From contig JAFXOX010000081.1 in NCBI GenBank assembly GCA_017528345.1, positions 1 to 64,000 on the forward strand: a stretch of DNA of 64,000 bases. Direction: 5' to 3'. Position 1 is the first letter of the stretch. Every line of letters starts with the position of its first letter. This document shows positions 42,656-52,400 of the stretch, one piece after another. Both the position numbers and the translations under genes were made by a program. A model generated the notes under the pieces. The model did not search any database, had not been told where the DNA came from, and worked only from the letters and a program-made list of their open reading frames with translations. The DNA comes from Desulfovibrio sp. GTDB taxonomy: Bacteria; Desulfobacterota; Desulfovibrionia; Desulfovibrionales; Desulfovibrionaceae.

Positions 42656-43122
42656 GCGTTGATTCCTGAAACGATCTGAGCAGATGTTCTGTCAGAAAGA
42701 AAAAAGCGCCGGGATCACCCCTGCGCAAGGATTTCTCAAGGCTTAGGCCCGAAAAAAACGATAAGGACCATGGCAAATACGCTTTTTACGCTCCCTTGGC
42801 AAGGTCTGGGAAAGGATTTTTTTGTGCAGGACTTCAAGATATACGTGAAGGTCCTTCAAGAAAAACATGAAGAAGATAGGGGCAGGTAGTGAGCCTTGCG
42901 CTTGCGCTTTTGTGTGCGTGCATTCTCAAGCAATGGTTTTGAAGACGGCCAGGGCACACAAACGTGCCAAGATCGGCAAGCTTGGCTTTGCAAGCTGTTC
43001 TCACATTTTCGGAATAGCCAACAGAGGGAATCTTTGGGAGATCTTCAAGGAGAAGATGAATATAAGCCCTCCCTGAACAGCTTGGCGCAGGGAGGGCTTG
43101 GATAACGGAAAAGGCTTGGAAT
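42656..43122. other. Promoter region of the Ehr operon with stem-loops
   Basis: A 467-base gap between the operon start and the DUF362 gene end. It contains an imperfect inverted repeat near 42823-42850 (AGGACTTCA and TGAAGGTCCT) that could be a regulator site, a small hairpin (43041-43057) and the stem-loop at 43064-43099. No protein gene is supported. Confidence 0.45.
43064..43099 (-). terminator. Stem-loop after the DUF362 gene
   Basis: AAGCCCTCCCTG (43064-43075) pairs perfectly with CAGGGAGGGCTT (43088-43099) just after the minus-strand DUF362 stop. The T-run on the minus strand is short, so strength is uncertain. Confidence 0.65.
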
Positions 43123-44256
43123 CTAGACGTTCACAAGTTCATAGGTGCGGCTGCCCATGCCAATGGACTCCGCGTATTCCACCTGATGGTAGCCGCGGGT
43201 CTGGGGGTGCTCGGCCTGGAACTTGTCATAGCCTGTGCTGTGGCATTCGTGGTCGCCGATGGCTCGAAGGCTCGGGGTCTCACTGACCAGATCAAAACAG
43301 GCGGTGTCCAGGGCCACGGGATCTGTGGAGGCGAGGATACCAATATCCGGAACCATAGTTGGATCGGACCAGCCGGCACAGTCACACTGCGGGGTGATAT
43401 TCATCAGGAAATTGATGAAGAGGAGACGTCCTTCCTTGCCCTTGAGGGAGCCATAGGCATATTCCACCATGCGCTCAGAGAAGTCTTCATACTCATTGGG
43501 CATGTCAATGCCGATGCCCCCGTTCTTACAGACGCTCATACACTCGTAGCAGCCAAAGCACAGCTCTTTATTGATGACGCAGCGCCGACCTTTTTCCGCC
43601 TTGACCAGAGAGAGCGCCTGGCGCGGGCAGATTTTCACGCACTGGCCACAGCCGATGCAATTGTCTGTGATATTGATATTGCGGCCGTGCTGATCAATTT
43701 TGCCTTCCTGAGGCGCACAGCCCATGGCCAGATTTTTCAACGCGCCGCCAAAGCCGCCAAAGGCGTGGCCTTTGAAGTGGGAGATCACAACCATGGCATT
43801 GGCCGAAAGAATGCCATCGGCAATCTTCACGGATTTGAAATGTTTGAGGTTGACTTCAACCTCACGCCAGGCATGACTTAACACACCATCGGCAATGACC
43901 ACCGGTGCATTGACCACATAGGGGGTAAAACCGTGCAGATAGGCGGTCTCCAGGTGATCTGCGCCATTGTGGCGAAAGGCCTTGTAGAGCGTACAGGTAT
44001 CGGTGAGATAGGGTTTTGCGCCAGAAGCCCGCACCTGATCCACCACCTCTCGCACAAAGGTTGGGTGCACATAGGTATCATTGCCCCGCTCGCCAAAATG
44101 CACCTTGATGGCGCAGAGCTGATCTTCAGCTGAGACCTCAAAGGGTTTGACCTTGTCCTCGAGACCAGCGGCCTTGCAAAGCCTGCGGATCTTGGCAAGC
44201 TTATTGTCTGCAGGATTTTTCACCGTTAATTTGGCAAAATAGACTTTTTCAGCCAT
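43123..44256 (-). CDS. DUF362 iron-sulfur protein with two [4Fe-4S] sites
   Basis: From the ATG at 44256 (GAGG site, 7-base spacing) the protein has 377 residues. It is a DUF362 protein (KVHFGERGNDTYVHPTFVRE, VVISHFKGHAFGGFGGALKN with the conserved His/Gly loop). A bacterial ferredoxin insert carries CIGCGQCVKICP (~214) and CFGCYECMSVC (~246). DUF362/ferredoxin proteins are widespread in strict anaerobes and have an unassigned redox role. The gene is transcribed away from the biotin ligase gene; 271 bases separate their starts. Confidence 0.88.
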   Translation of the reverse strand: MAEKVYFAKLTVKNPADNKLAKIRRLCKAAGLEDKVKPFEVSAEDQLCAIKVHFGERGNDTYVHPTFVREVVDQVRASGAKPYLTDTCTLYKAFRHNGADHLETAYLHGFTPYVVNAPVVIADGVLSHAWREVEVNLKHFKSVKIADGILSANAMVVISHFKGHAFGGFGGALKNLAMGCAPQEGKIDQHGRNINITDNCIGCGQCVKICPRQALSLVKAEKGRRCVINKELCFGCYECMSVCKNGGIGIDMPNEYEDFSERMVEYAYGSLKGKEGRLLFINFLMNITPQCDCAGWSDPTMVPDIGILASTDPVALDTACFDLVSETPSLRAIGDHECHSTGYDKFQAEHPQTRGYHQVEYAESIGMGSRTYELVNV

Positions 44257-44349
44257 GATTTTCCTCACTTTTCTTGGAATAAGCCTTGCCTTCGCACACA
44301 TGTCTTGTGTTTTGTGGGTATTGTCCCGAGTAAGCCATGGCCACAATGT

Positions 44350-44359
44350 GAACATGTTC
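44350..44359. promoter_or_regulatory. Perfect palindrome in the divergent DUF362/birA region
   Basis: GAACATGTTC is a perfect 10-bp palindrome between the divergent starts, within a longer partly symmetric stretch (GTGAACATGTTCTGTG). It is a candidate regulator site; the regulator is unknown. Confidence 0.35.
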
Positions 44360-44527
44360 TGTGTGCGTGAAAGATGCTTTCACGGCTTGCGCAGAAAGCT
44401 CGAAAGCGTTCTTGGCAAAAGACTGTCTTGTGTTTCAAGGGAAAAAAAGCTACGAAAGCCGTAGGGATTTTCCTTATTTTTGCTTTGTCAGCCTGGGCTA
44501 TTGGGCTGGGCGTATTGGTGTGGTGCA

Positions 44528-45454
44528 ATGCCTGCTGCAGTAAAAGTGGGCAGCCATAACCCTGAGATTACGCCTGCTCAGGCCAAGGGTGGGGAAGGCG
44601 ATCGTTTGACGCCGTTCCATCCTGCGTTTCAGTATACACTGAAGCGCCCTCCTTTTCAAAGTCTTTCTGAGGGCTCCGCTTTTTGCCCCAGAGGTAAGGT
44701 TTGTCACGTGGCTGAGACATTGACTCCCATGATCTGGCATTTCGGGCGTGTCGGCTCCTGCCTGGATGTGGCCGCAAAGCTTGCCCGTCGTGGTCTTTTA
44801 GCAGATTTTGACAGTGTACTCTGCGTAAGCCAGGAGCACGGTCGAGGCCAGATGCGTCGCATCTGGCAATCCCCGCCAGGCAATGTCTATGCCACGCTGC
44901 GGCTGCCGGCGACCCCTCCCTTCACGACCGACTTTGCCGCCCCTGCCGTAGGGTATTTGCTTGCGCAGGCTCTGACCGATCAACATATCCCCACACACAT
45001 CAAATGGCCCAATGACCTTGTGGTAGAAAGATCCACGGGCGCAGCCAAGTTCGGCGGCATTCTCCTTGAGGAACGGGCAGGCATTGTGCTTGCCGGCATT
45101 GGCATTAATCTCAGCTTTTCGCCGGATGCCGAGCTTTTGCGCAGGGACCATGCCCTGCCTGCCACATCTCTGGCCTGCCTTGGCTTTTCCGATCTTAGCC
45201 CGCAAAAATTCTGGCAGGCTCTTGTCATGAGGACCATTAAAGTCTACAAAGAAACAAGAACTTTAGCTGATTGCTGGCCGCAACTTCTCTCCCCCTATCT
45301 TCTGGGCCTGGGAAAACAGGTTGTCGTGGAAGGAAGAAGTTCGGAAGAGACCACACAGGGCCTCCTGCAGGGTCTTGGGCCCAATGGCGGTTTTTTGCTC
45401 GCGCAGAACGGATCTGTGCGTGAAATCATGGGCACACATCTTACGTTCTGTTAA
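44528..45454 (+). CDS. birA: Biotin--protein ligase
   Basis: About 308 residues from the ATG at 44528; the frame is open from 44480 and the exact start is uncertain. The BirA catalytic domain is complete: GRGQMRRIWQSPPGNVYATL (biotinyl-AMP loop, GRG variant), HIKWPNDLVV (KWPND), AKFGGILLEE, then VLAGIGINLSF, and a small C-terminal SH3-like domain (GLGKQVVVEGRSS). No N-terminal helix-turn-helix is present, so it is a ligase without repressor function. It ends 132 bases before pyruvate carboxylase, its obvious biotin-acceptor substrate, on the same strand. Confidence 0.88.
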   Translation: MPAAVKVGSHNPEITPAQAKGGEGDRLTPFHPAFQYTLKRPPFQSLSEGSAFCPRGKVCHVAETLTPMIWHFGRVGSCLDVAAKLARRGLLADFDSVLCVSQEHGRGQMRRIWQSPPGNVYATLRLPATPPFTTDFAAPAVGYLLAQALTDQHIPTHIKWPNDLVVERSTGAAKFGGILLEERAGIVLAGIGINLSFSPDAELLRRDHALPATSLACLGFSDLSPQKFWQALVMRTIKVYKETRTLADCWPQLLSPYLLGLGKQVVVEGRSSEETTQGLLQGLGPNGGFLLAQNGSVREIMGTHLTFC

Positions 45455-45586
45455 ATCTCAGGCCAGGGCACCTTGGAGACAGAGCGTTCTTTTTTTCCTC
45501 CCGTTATTCAGGCTGAACGAGCTTGGGGACAACGCAGGGGCTTTTGGCCTGGGAAAGGGATCCCCGTAAACGAAGGGTTTGGCTAT

Positions 45587-48500
45587 ATGGCGCATAAAAC
45601 ATTTGCTGAAGTGCAGGAATTTCTCAAAGGCAAGGTTATTCTTGTCGCCAACCGCGGCATTCCCGCCCGGCGTATCTGCCGTTCCATCCGAGAGGGCTTT
45701 GGTGCCGTCTCGGTGATGACGGCCACAGACGTCGATAAAACCGCACCTGCAGCTTCAGCGGCGCAGGAACTGCTGCTTCTGGGCAATGAAGCACGCTCGT
45801 ATCTGCACATCGATGAAATCATTGCCAAAGCCAAACGCCGCGGCGTGATCGGCATTCATCCGGGCTGGGGTTTTGCCTCTGAAGACACCAATTTCCCCAA
45901 GCGATGTAAGGATGCCGGCATCACCTTTATCGGTGCCAGTGCCGAGGCCATGAATCTTCTGGGCAATAAGGTGCAGGCGCGCAATGTGGCCCGAAAACTC
46001 GGCATTCCTGTTGTGCCCGGCAGCGAAGGGGCCGTGGATGTCGCTACAGCCAGAGAGATTATCAAGGAGATGGGGCTTCCCATCATGCTCAAGGCCGAGG
46101 GCGGCGGTGGTGGCCGAGGCATTTTTGCCATCAACGACGAGGCAGAGCTTGAGGATGCTTTCTTCAAGGCCTCGTCCATGGCGCAGGCCTCCTTTGGCAA
46201 TCCCAGGCTTTTTGTGGAAAAGCTCCTGAAAAATGTGCGCCACATTGAAATCCAGGTCATTGCCGATATCTACGGCAATGTCTTTGCCTTTGATGAGCGC
46301 GACTGTAGCGTGCAGCGCAACAATCAGAAGCTCATGGAAATCACGCCGAGCCCCTGGCCGGCCATGACCAGGGAACTGCGCGAACGCCTCAAAGACTATT
46401 CACGCCGCCTGATCAAGGCTGTGGGCTATTCCTCCCTGGCTACGGTGGAATTTCTCGTGACGCCGGATGGCAATCCCTATCTTATTGAAGTCAATACGCG
46501 TTTGCAGGTGGAGCACGGCATCACCGAAAGCCGCTATGGCATTGATCTTGTGGAAGAGCAGATCGCCATTGCCTTTGGTTCTGAGCTGCGCTATCGCGAG
46601 GATCAGCTCAAGCCTTCCTATTGTGCCATGCAGGTGCGCATCAACTGTGAAAATCCGCAGGACAATTTTACCCCCAATGCCGGTCTCATCTCCCGCTATG
46701 TTTCGCCTGGTGGCCCCGGTGTGCGCCTTGATTCCAATATCAGCGCAGGCTACGATTTTCCGGCCAATTACGATTCAGCCGGTGCGCTTTTGATCACCTA
46801 TGCCCAGACCTTTGAAAAAACGCGCTCCATCATGGAGCGGGCGCTTGACGAATACATCATAGGCGGCATCAAAACGACCATTCCCTTCTTTAAGAAGGTC
46901 TTAAGTAATGCCAATTTCCGCCGCGGCGAATTCACGACGGCCTTTATCAGCGAGCATCCTGAACTTATGCAGTACACGGATGTGGCGCCCGAGGCCGAGC
47001 GTCTGGCAAGACTTGTGGCAGAAATTTCCGCCAAGGGCTACAATCCCTTTGTGCAGCGCGGGGAATACCGTTCCATCACAACACCGCGCCTGGGGCATTT
47101 TGCGCCGGTTCTGCCGCGAATTGACCAGCAGACACGGCGCAAACCTTCCCCCTATCCCCAGGGCGACCGCCTGGCAACGCTCGATTTTATCCGTGACTCC
47201 AACTACGTGCATTTCTGTGACACAACCCCCAGAGATGTCACCCAGTCCAATACGAGTAATCGTTTCCGTCTGGCTGAAGACAGACTGATCGGTCCCTATC
47301 TCGATAATGCCGGCTTTTTCTCCATTGAAAACGGTGGCGGGGCCCATTTCCACGTGGCCATGCTCGCCAATATGACCTATCCCTTCACGGAAGCGCGTGA
47401 GTGGAACAGCTTTGCGCCCAAAACGCTCAAACAGCTGCTCGTGCGCTCAACCAATGTCCTGGGCTATACGCCGCAGCCCTCCAATCTCATGCGCATCACA
47501 GGCGAGATGATCTGTGACCACTATCAGGTGGTGCGCTGTTTTGACTTTTTGAATCACATTGAAAATATGCGCCCCATTGCCGAAGTGGTCATGGCCCGCA
47601 AGGATGTTATCTTCCAGCCGGCCATTTCCATGTCCTGGGCCAAGGGCTTTGATGTGCCCCACTATCTCTCGGTGACCGAGGCCATTTTGGAGATGGTGGC
47701 GAACATCATGGGCAGTGACAAGAAAACCGCTTCACGCCATATCATTCTGGGCCTCAAGGATATGGCCGGTGTCTGCCCGCCGCATTTCATGACCGAACTT
47801 GTGAGCCAGTTGCGCAAGGCCTGGCCGGACCTCGTTTTGCACTATCACAGGCACTGCACAGACGGCCTCTTTATCCCGGCCTGCGGGGCTGCGGCCAAGG
47901 CTGGCGCCCATATCCTCGATGTGGCGCTTGGTTCAAGCGTGCGCAGCTACGGCCAGGGTGATGTGTTGGCCACCTGCGCCTATCTCGAAGACGAGCTTGG
48001 GCTGACCTGCCATCTCGACAAAGACTCCATCCGCGACGCCAATTTTGTCTGCAAGCAGATCATGCCCTATTATGACCGCTACTGCTCGCCGTATTTCCAG
48101 GGCATCGACTACGACGTAACGCGTCACGGCATGCCTGGCGGGGCCACCTCCTCTTCGCAGGAAGGGGCCATGAAGCAGGGCTATATCCATCTGCTCCCCT
48201 ATATGCTGCGTTTTTTGACAAGCACCCGCAAGGTCGTGCGTTATCACGATGTGACCCCAGGCTCCCAGATCACCTGGAATACGGCTTTTCTCGCTGTGAC
48301 CGGGGCCTTCAAGCGCGGTGGCGAGGAAGAGGTGAGCTATCTTCTGCAGGTACTTGAAGAAGTGACCCGCACACCGGAAAACGAGCTTTCAGATGAGATG
48401 CGCCAGGCCCGGCTTTCCATCTATCAGGACTGTAACGACGCCTTCCGCAATCTCCTGCTTGGCAAATTCGGGCGCCTGCCTTTGGGATTTCCGGCAGACT

Positions 48501-49288
48501 GGGTCTATGAGAGCGCCTTTGGCCGCGACTGGAAAAAGGCTGTGGCCGAACGCACAGAGCAGTCGCCGCTCTTAAGCCTCAAGGACGTCAATCTGGCTGT
48601 GGAGAAGAAGGCCTGCACAGATCTTTTGAATCGCGAGCCCAATGACGAAGAATTTGTCATGTACCTCAATCATCCGGCCGATGCCCTGAATACCATCCGT
48701 TTCAAGGCAAAATTTGGTGATCCCAATAATCTGCCGCTGGATGTCTGGTTTGAGGGCTTGAAAGTTGGTGAGGATCTCTTCTTCAACGACAGCAACGGTA
48801 AGCCCCATCACCTTGTGCTTTTGCGTATTCAGCAGCCCAATGATGCCGGCGTCTCCATCTGCCGCTATGTGCTCGACAGTGAATTTATGAGCTGTGAAGT
48901 GCAGGTGCAGAAGCCCACTGGCCAGAGGGTCTCCAATATTCCCATGGCCGATCCCAATGACCCCTATCAGATTGCCTCACCGAGCACCGGTGATCTCTGG
49001 GTGATGTATGTGCATCCTGGTGATATCGTCAAAGCCGGTGAAGAAGTCTTCAATATTTCCATTATGAAGCAGGAAAAGGCCGTGCTTGCCAAAACCGATG
49101 GTATTGTCAAGCGCGTGCTGAAGACTGCCGATTTCAAGGAAAACAAGAAAATGATTCCCGTGTCCGAAGGCGAACTCATCGTCGAGCTCGGGCCCGTGCC
49201 CAAGCTCTGCCCCAATGAGGCCTGCGGCCATGTTCTGCCCAACGACAAGATCAATTTCTGCCCGTTCTGCGGGACGAAAATCAACTAG
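45587..49288 (+). CDS. pyc: Pyruvate carboxylase with a C-terminal zinc ribbon
   Basis: The probable start MAHKTFAEVQEFLKG at 45587 gives 1233 residues. Order of parts: biotin carboxylase with ATP-grasp (GGGGGRGIFAI ~residue 165-180, EVNTRLQVEHGITE ~300), carboxyltransferase TIM barrel (FCDTTPRDVTQSN ~545, LKDMAGVCPP with the carbamylated Lys ~725, HYHRHCTDG metal His pair ~750), and a biotinyl domain. It makes oxaloacetate from pyruvate, CO2 and ATP. The biotin Lys1161 is in SIMKQEKAV rather than the canonical AMKM. After the biotinyl domain a four-Cys ribbon follows (CPNEACGHVLPNDKINFCPF and CG), which is not normal for this enzyme. The ligase gene upstream supports the function. Confidence 0.9.
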   Translation: MAHKTFAEVQEFLKGKVILVANRGIPARRICRSIREGFGAVSVMTATDVDKTAPAASAAQELLLLGNEARSYLHIDEIIAKAKRRGVIGIHPGWGFASEDTNFPKRCKDAGITFIGASAEAMNLLGNKVQARNVARKLGIPVVPGSEGAVDVATAREIIKEMGLPIMLKAEGGGGGRGIFAINDEAELEDAFFKASSMAQASFGNPRLFVEKLLKNVRHIEIQVIADIYGNVFAFDERDCSVQRNNQKLMEITPSPWPAMTRELRERLKDYSRRLIKAVGYSSLATVEFLVTPDGNPYLIEVNTRLQVEHGITESRYGIDLVEEQIAIAFGSELRYREDQLKPSYCAMQVRINCENPQDNFTPNAGLISRYVSPGGPGVRLDSNISAGYDFPANYDSAGALLITYAQTFEKTRSIMERALDEYIIGGIKTTIPFFKKVLSNANFRRGEFTTAFISEHPELMQYTDVAPEAERLARLVAEISAKGYNPFVQRGEYRSITTPRLGHFAPVLPRIDQQTRRKPSPYPQGDRLATLDFIRDSNYVHFCDTTPRDVTQSNTSNRFRLAEDRLIGPYLDNAGFFSIENGGGAHFHVAMLANMTYPFTEAREWNSFAPKTLKQLLVRSTNVLGYTPQPSNLMRITGEMICDHYQVVRCFDFLNHIENMRPIAEVVMARKDVIFQPAISMSWAKGFDVPHYLSVTEAILEMVANIMGSDKKTASRHIILGLKDMAGVCPPHFMTELVSQLRKAWPDLVLHYHRHCTDGLFIPACGAAAKAGAHILDVALGSSVRSYGQGDVLATCAYLEDELGLTCHLDKDSIRDANFVCKQIMPYYDRYCSPYFQGIDYDVTRHGMPGGATSSSQEGAMKQGYIHLLPYMLRFLTSTRKVVRYHDVTPGSQITWNTAFLAVTGAFKRGGEEEVSYLLQVLEEVTRTPENELSDEMRQARLSIYQDCNDAFRNLLLGKFGRLPLGFPADWVYESAFGRDWKKAVAERTEQSPLLSLKDVNLAVEKKACTDLLNREPNDEEFVMYLNHPADALNTIRFKAKFGDPNNLPLDVWFEGLKVGEDLFFNDSNGKPHHLVLLRIQQPNDAGVSICRYVLDSEFMSCEVQVQKPTGQRVSNIPMADPNDPYQIASPSTGDLWVMYVHPGDIVKAGEEVFNISIMKQEKAVLAKTDGIVKRVLKTADFKENKKMIPVSEGELIVELGPVPKLCPNEACGHVLPNDKINFCPFCGTKIN

Positions 49289-49400
49289 ATTTTGGCTCCT
49301 GTGGCGCGAAAAATCGGGGTTTCTCTGGACAAGAAACGCCGCGGGATTTACACTTTCTTAGCAAATCGTTGTAATCCAATCGCAAGATCGGAGGAATACC

Positions 49401-52400
49401 ATGGCAAAAAGCCGCGAAGAAAAACATTCCCAGGCCGTTGAAACAGAAGCCAAAGATATTGATAAGCTCCGTCAGAAACTGATTCTGACGGGCGCCGATA
49501 TCGTTGCCATCGGTCCTGATGCGGAGATGATTGTTGGCGGTAAAAACTATAATACCGCCCTGATCAGCCAGATTGAAGGCATTCAGGCACCGCATTTCAG
49601 GGCTATCTCCTCGCTGGCCTTCCATAAGCTCCTTGATGAAACCAAGGTGAGCAGTAAGGTTTTGCGCAGTGTTGTGGATAAGGAATACAGCCGTATTGAC
49701 TGGAATGATCCTGAAATCAATCACGATCCCGACTTTTTGCAGAAACTCGTGCGGCAGCTCGGGAAACAGACCCATGATGCTGCCCGTGCTGAAGGGGCCG
49801 ATCAGCCGCGCACGAAACTGCGGACCTTTATCAACAATATCGTGGAAGGCTTTGCCACCTCTCCTGAAGGCATTGATCAGCTGCGTAAGCGTTCGGTCAT
49901 GGTTCAGGCCGCCATTCTTTCCGTCGATATTCCCGAGGAGATCCAGGCTGCGGTCAAAGGCGCCTATCGCGATATCTGCCGCGAAAACAGCGATGATATG
50001 ACACCTGTGGCTGTGCGTTCCTCAGCCGCCGGTGAGGATTCCCGCAAGAAAGCTTTTGCCGGTCTTCAGGATACCTTCCTGAATATGGTCGGTGAGGAGA
50101 AGGTTGTTGAGGCCTATCACTGGGACTGCGCCTCAGCCTATAATCTGAGATCCATGACCTATCGTCGTGAATCCATCCTCGATGCCCTGGCCAAGGCCGA
50201 AGAGATCGGTGACGAATCCATTGCCGAAAACGCCAAGAAAGACTGGGCCATTGAGCATACCTCCCTTTCTGTCTGTATGATGCAGATGGTCAATCCCATG
50301 GTCAGTGGTACGGCTTTTGCCGCGGATACTTCCACAGGCTGTCGCGGCACAGACCGTAATGATCTTGTGAGTATTGATACGAGCTACGGTCTTGGTGAAG
50401 CGGTTGTGGGCGGCAAGGTGACCCCCGATAAATTCTATGTCTTCAGCCGTGACGATGGCAGTGAAGTGGTCATTCGTCAGATGGGCTGCAAGGACATGAA
50501 AATTGTCTATGATGAGAAGGGCGGCACACGTGAAGTGGAAGTGCCCGAAATCGAGGCCTACCGCTGGGCCCTGTCATTGAGTCAGGCTGAGCGTGTGGCC
50601 AAGGGCGTGCGCGCGGTGAGCCGTGCCTACGACGGCATCATCATGGACACCGAATTCTGTTTTGATGCCAATGACAATCTCTGGTTTGTGCAGGCCAGGC
50701 CCGAAACCCGCTGGAATGAAGAGCTTGAGCTGCATCCCAATACCATCTATATGCGCCGCCGCGAGGTGGATCCCAAAGCCGCAGCCCAGGCCGAAGTGCT
50801 TGTGGAAGGCAATGGTGCCTCCCATGGTGCCGGGCAGGGTACGGTGCGCTTCCTGCGCAGCGCTCTTGAGCTGAACAAGATTGCTCCCGGTGATATTCTG
50901 GCTGCTGAGCGCACAGACCCCGATATGGTGCCCGGCATGCGTGTGGCTTCGGCCATCATGGCCGATGTGGGCGGCGATACAAGCCATGCCGCCATCACCT
51001 CCCGCGAACTTGGTATTGCCGCTGTTATTGGTATTCAGCATCTGGATGTCCTGCGCAGCCTTGACGGCGTGGATGTGACTGTTGACGGCAGCCGTGGCCG
51101 TGTCTACCGCGGACTTCTCCCCCTGCACGATGTGGGTGGTGAAATTGATGTTGCTGCCTTGCCGCAGACCAAGATGAAGGTCGGTCTGATCTTGGCTGAC
51201 GTTGCCCAGTCGCTTTTCCTGTCACGCCTGCGCAATTACCCGCAGTTTGAAGTAGGTCTTTTGCGTGCGGAGTTCATGCTCGGCAATATTGGCGTACATC
51301 CGCAGGCTTTGGAAGCTTTTGACAATGGCGAGCTTGAAAGTATCGTCAAAGCCCATGTCAAACAGCTGGAAGATCGCCTGACCAAGATTTTGCGTGAACA
51401 GATGGCCACAGGCCTTCTCGTCTTCAATTTCAATCTGCGCGAATATGTGGGTGCTGTCACGGGGCTGTCGCGGGAGCTTGCCTCCATTGCCGATGTGGAC
51501 ACCAATCAGAGTGCTGAAGAGATTCTCATGCAGCACAGAAAGATGCGTGAGCTCGATCATAAGATCGATCAGTACATGGAAATCGCCTCACGTCGCATTG
51601 AGATCCTCAAGACCTCAGACAATCTGGCAGACCATGTGCGCCTGATCATGGGCTATGACGATGAGCTGCGCACGCTTTCCACGACCGATCCCGAAGCTGT
51701 GAAGCGCGCCGCGGAAATTGAAGCGAGCGTGGAAGATCAGGTCTCCAAGATCAAGGATCTGCCCCTGGTGGTCAAGGTTCTTGCCGATATCCATCATCTG
51801 CGTGAGGAAGTGGGTCTGCGCAACGGTATCAAGAAAGAAATCGATACCCTGCTCAATCTGCCGGATAAGATCCGCTTCATCATTAAGTCCCACGGCTATC
51901 GCACCGGTAAAGAGCACTATGTGCAAACCCTTGCCCAGAGCCTTTCGCTCTTTGCCATGGCCTTCTATGGCAAGCCCATCACCTACCGCACAACCGACTT
52001 CAAGAGTAATGAGTACCGTAACCTCCTGGGCGGCAATCTCTTTGAACAGGTGGAAGCCAACCCCATGCTCGGTTACCGCGGTGTGTCGAGAAATGTGCTT
52101 GACTGGGAGCTTGAGGCCTTCAAGCTCGCACGCGGTGTCTATGGCGGCTCCAATCTGCGCCTGATGCTGCCCTTTGTGCGCACGCTTGAAGAGGCGCGCT
52201 CCATGCGCACCTACCTTGAGCAGGTGCATAAGCTCAAGAGTGGCGTCGATGGTCTGAAGATTATCTTGATGAGCGAAATTCCTTCCAACGCCATTCTCTC
52301 CAAGCAGTTTGTGGAGGAATTTGACGGCTTCTCCATCGGCTCCAATGATATGACCCAGATGGTTCTGGCAACGGACCGTGATAATGCCAGACTCTCCCAT

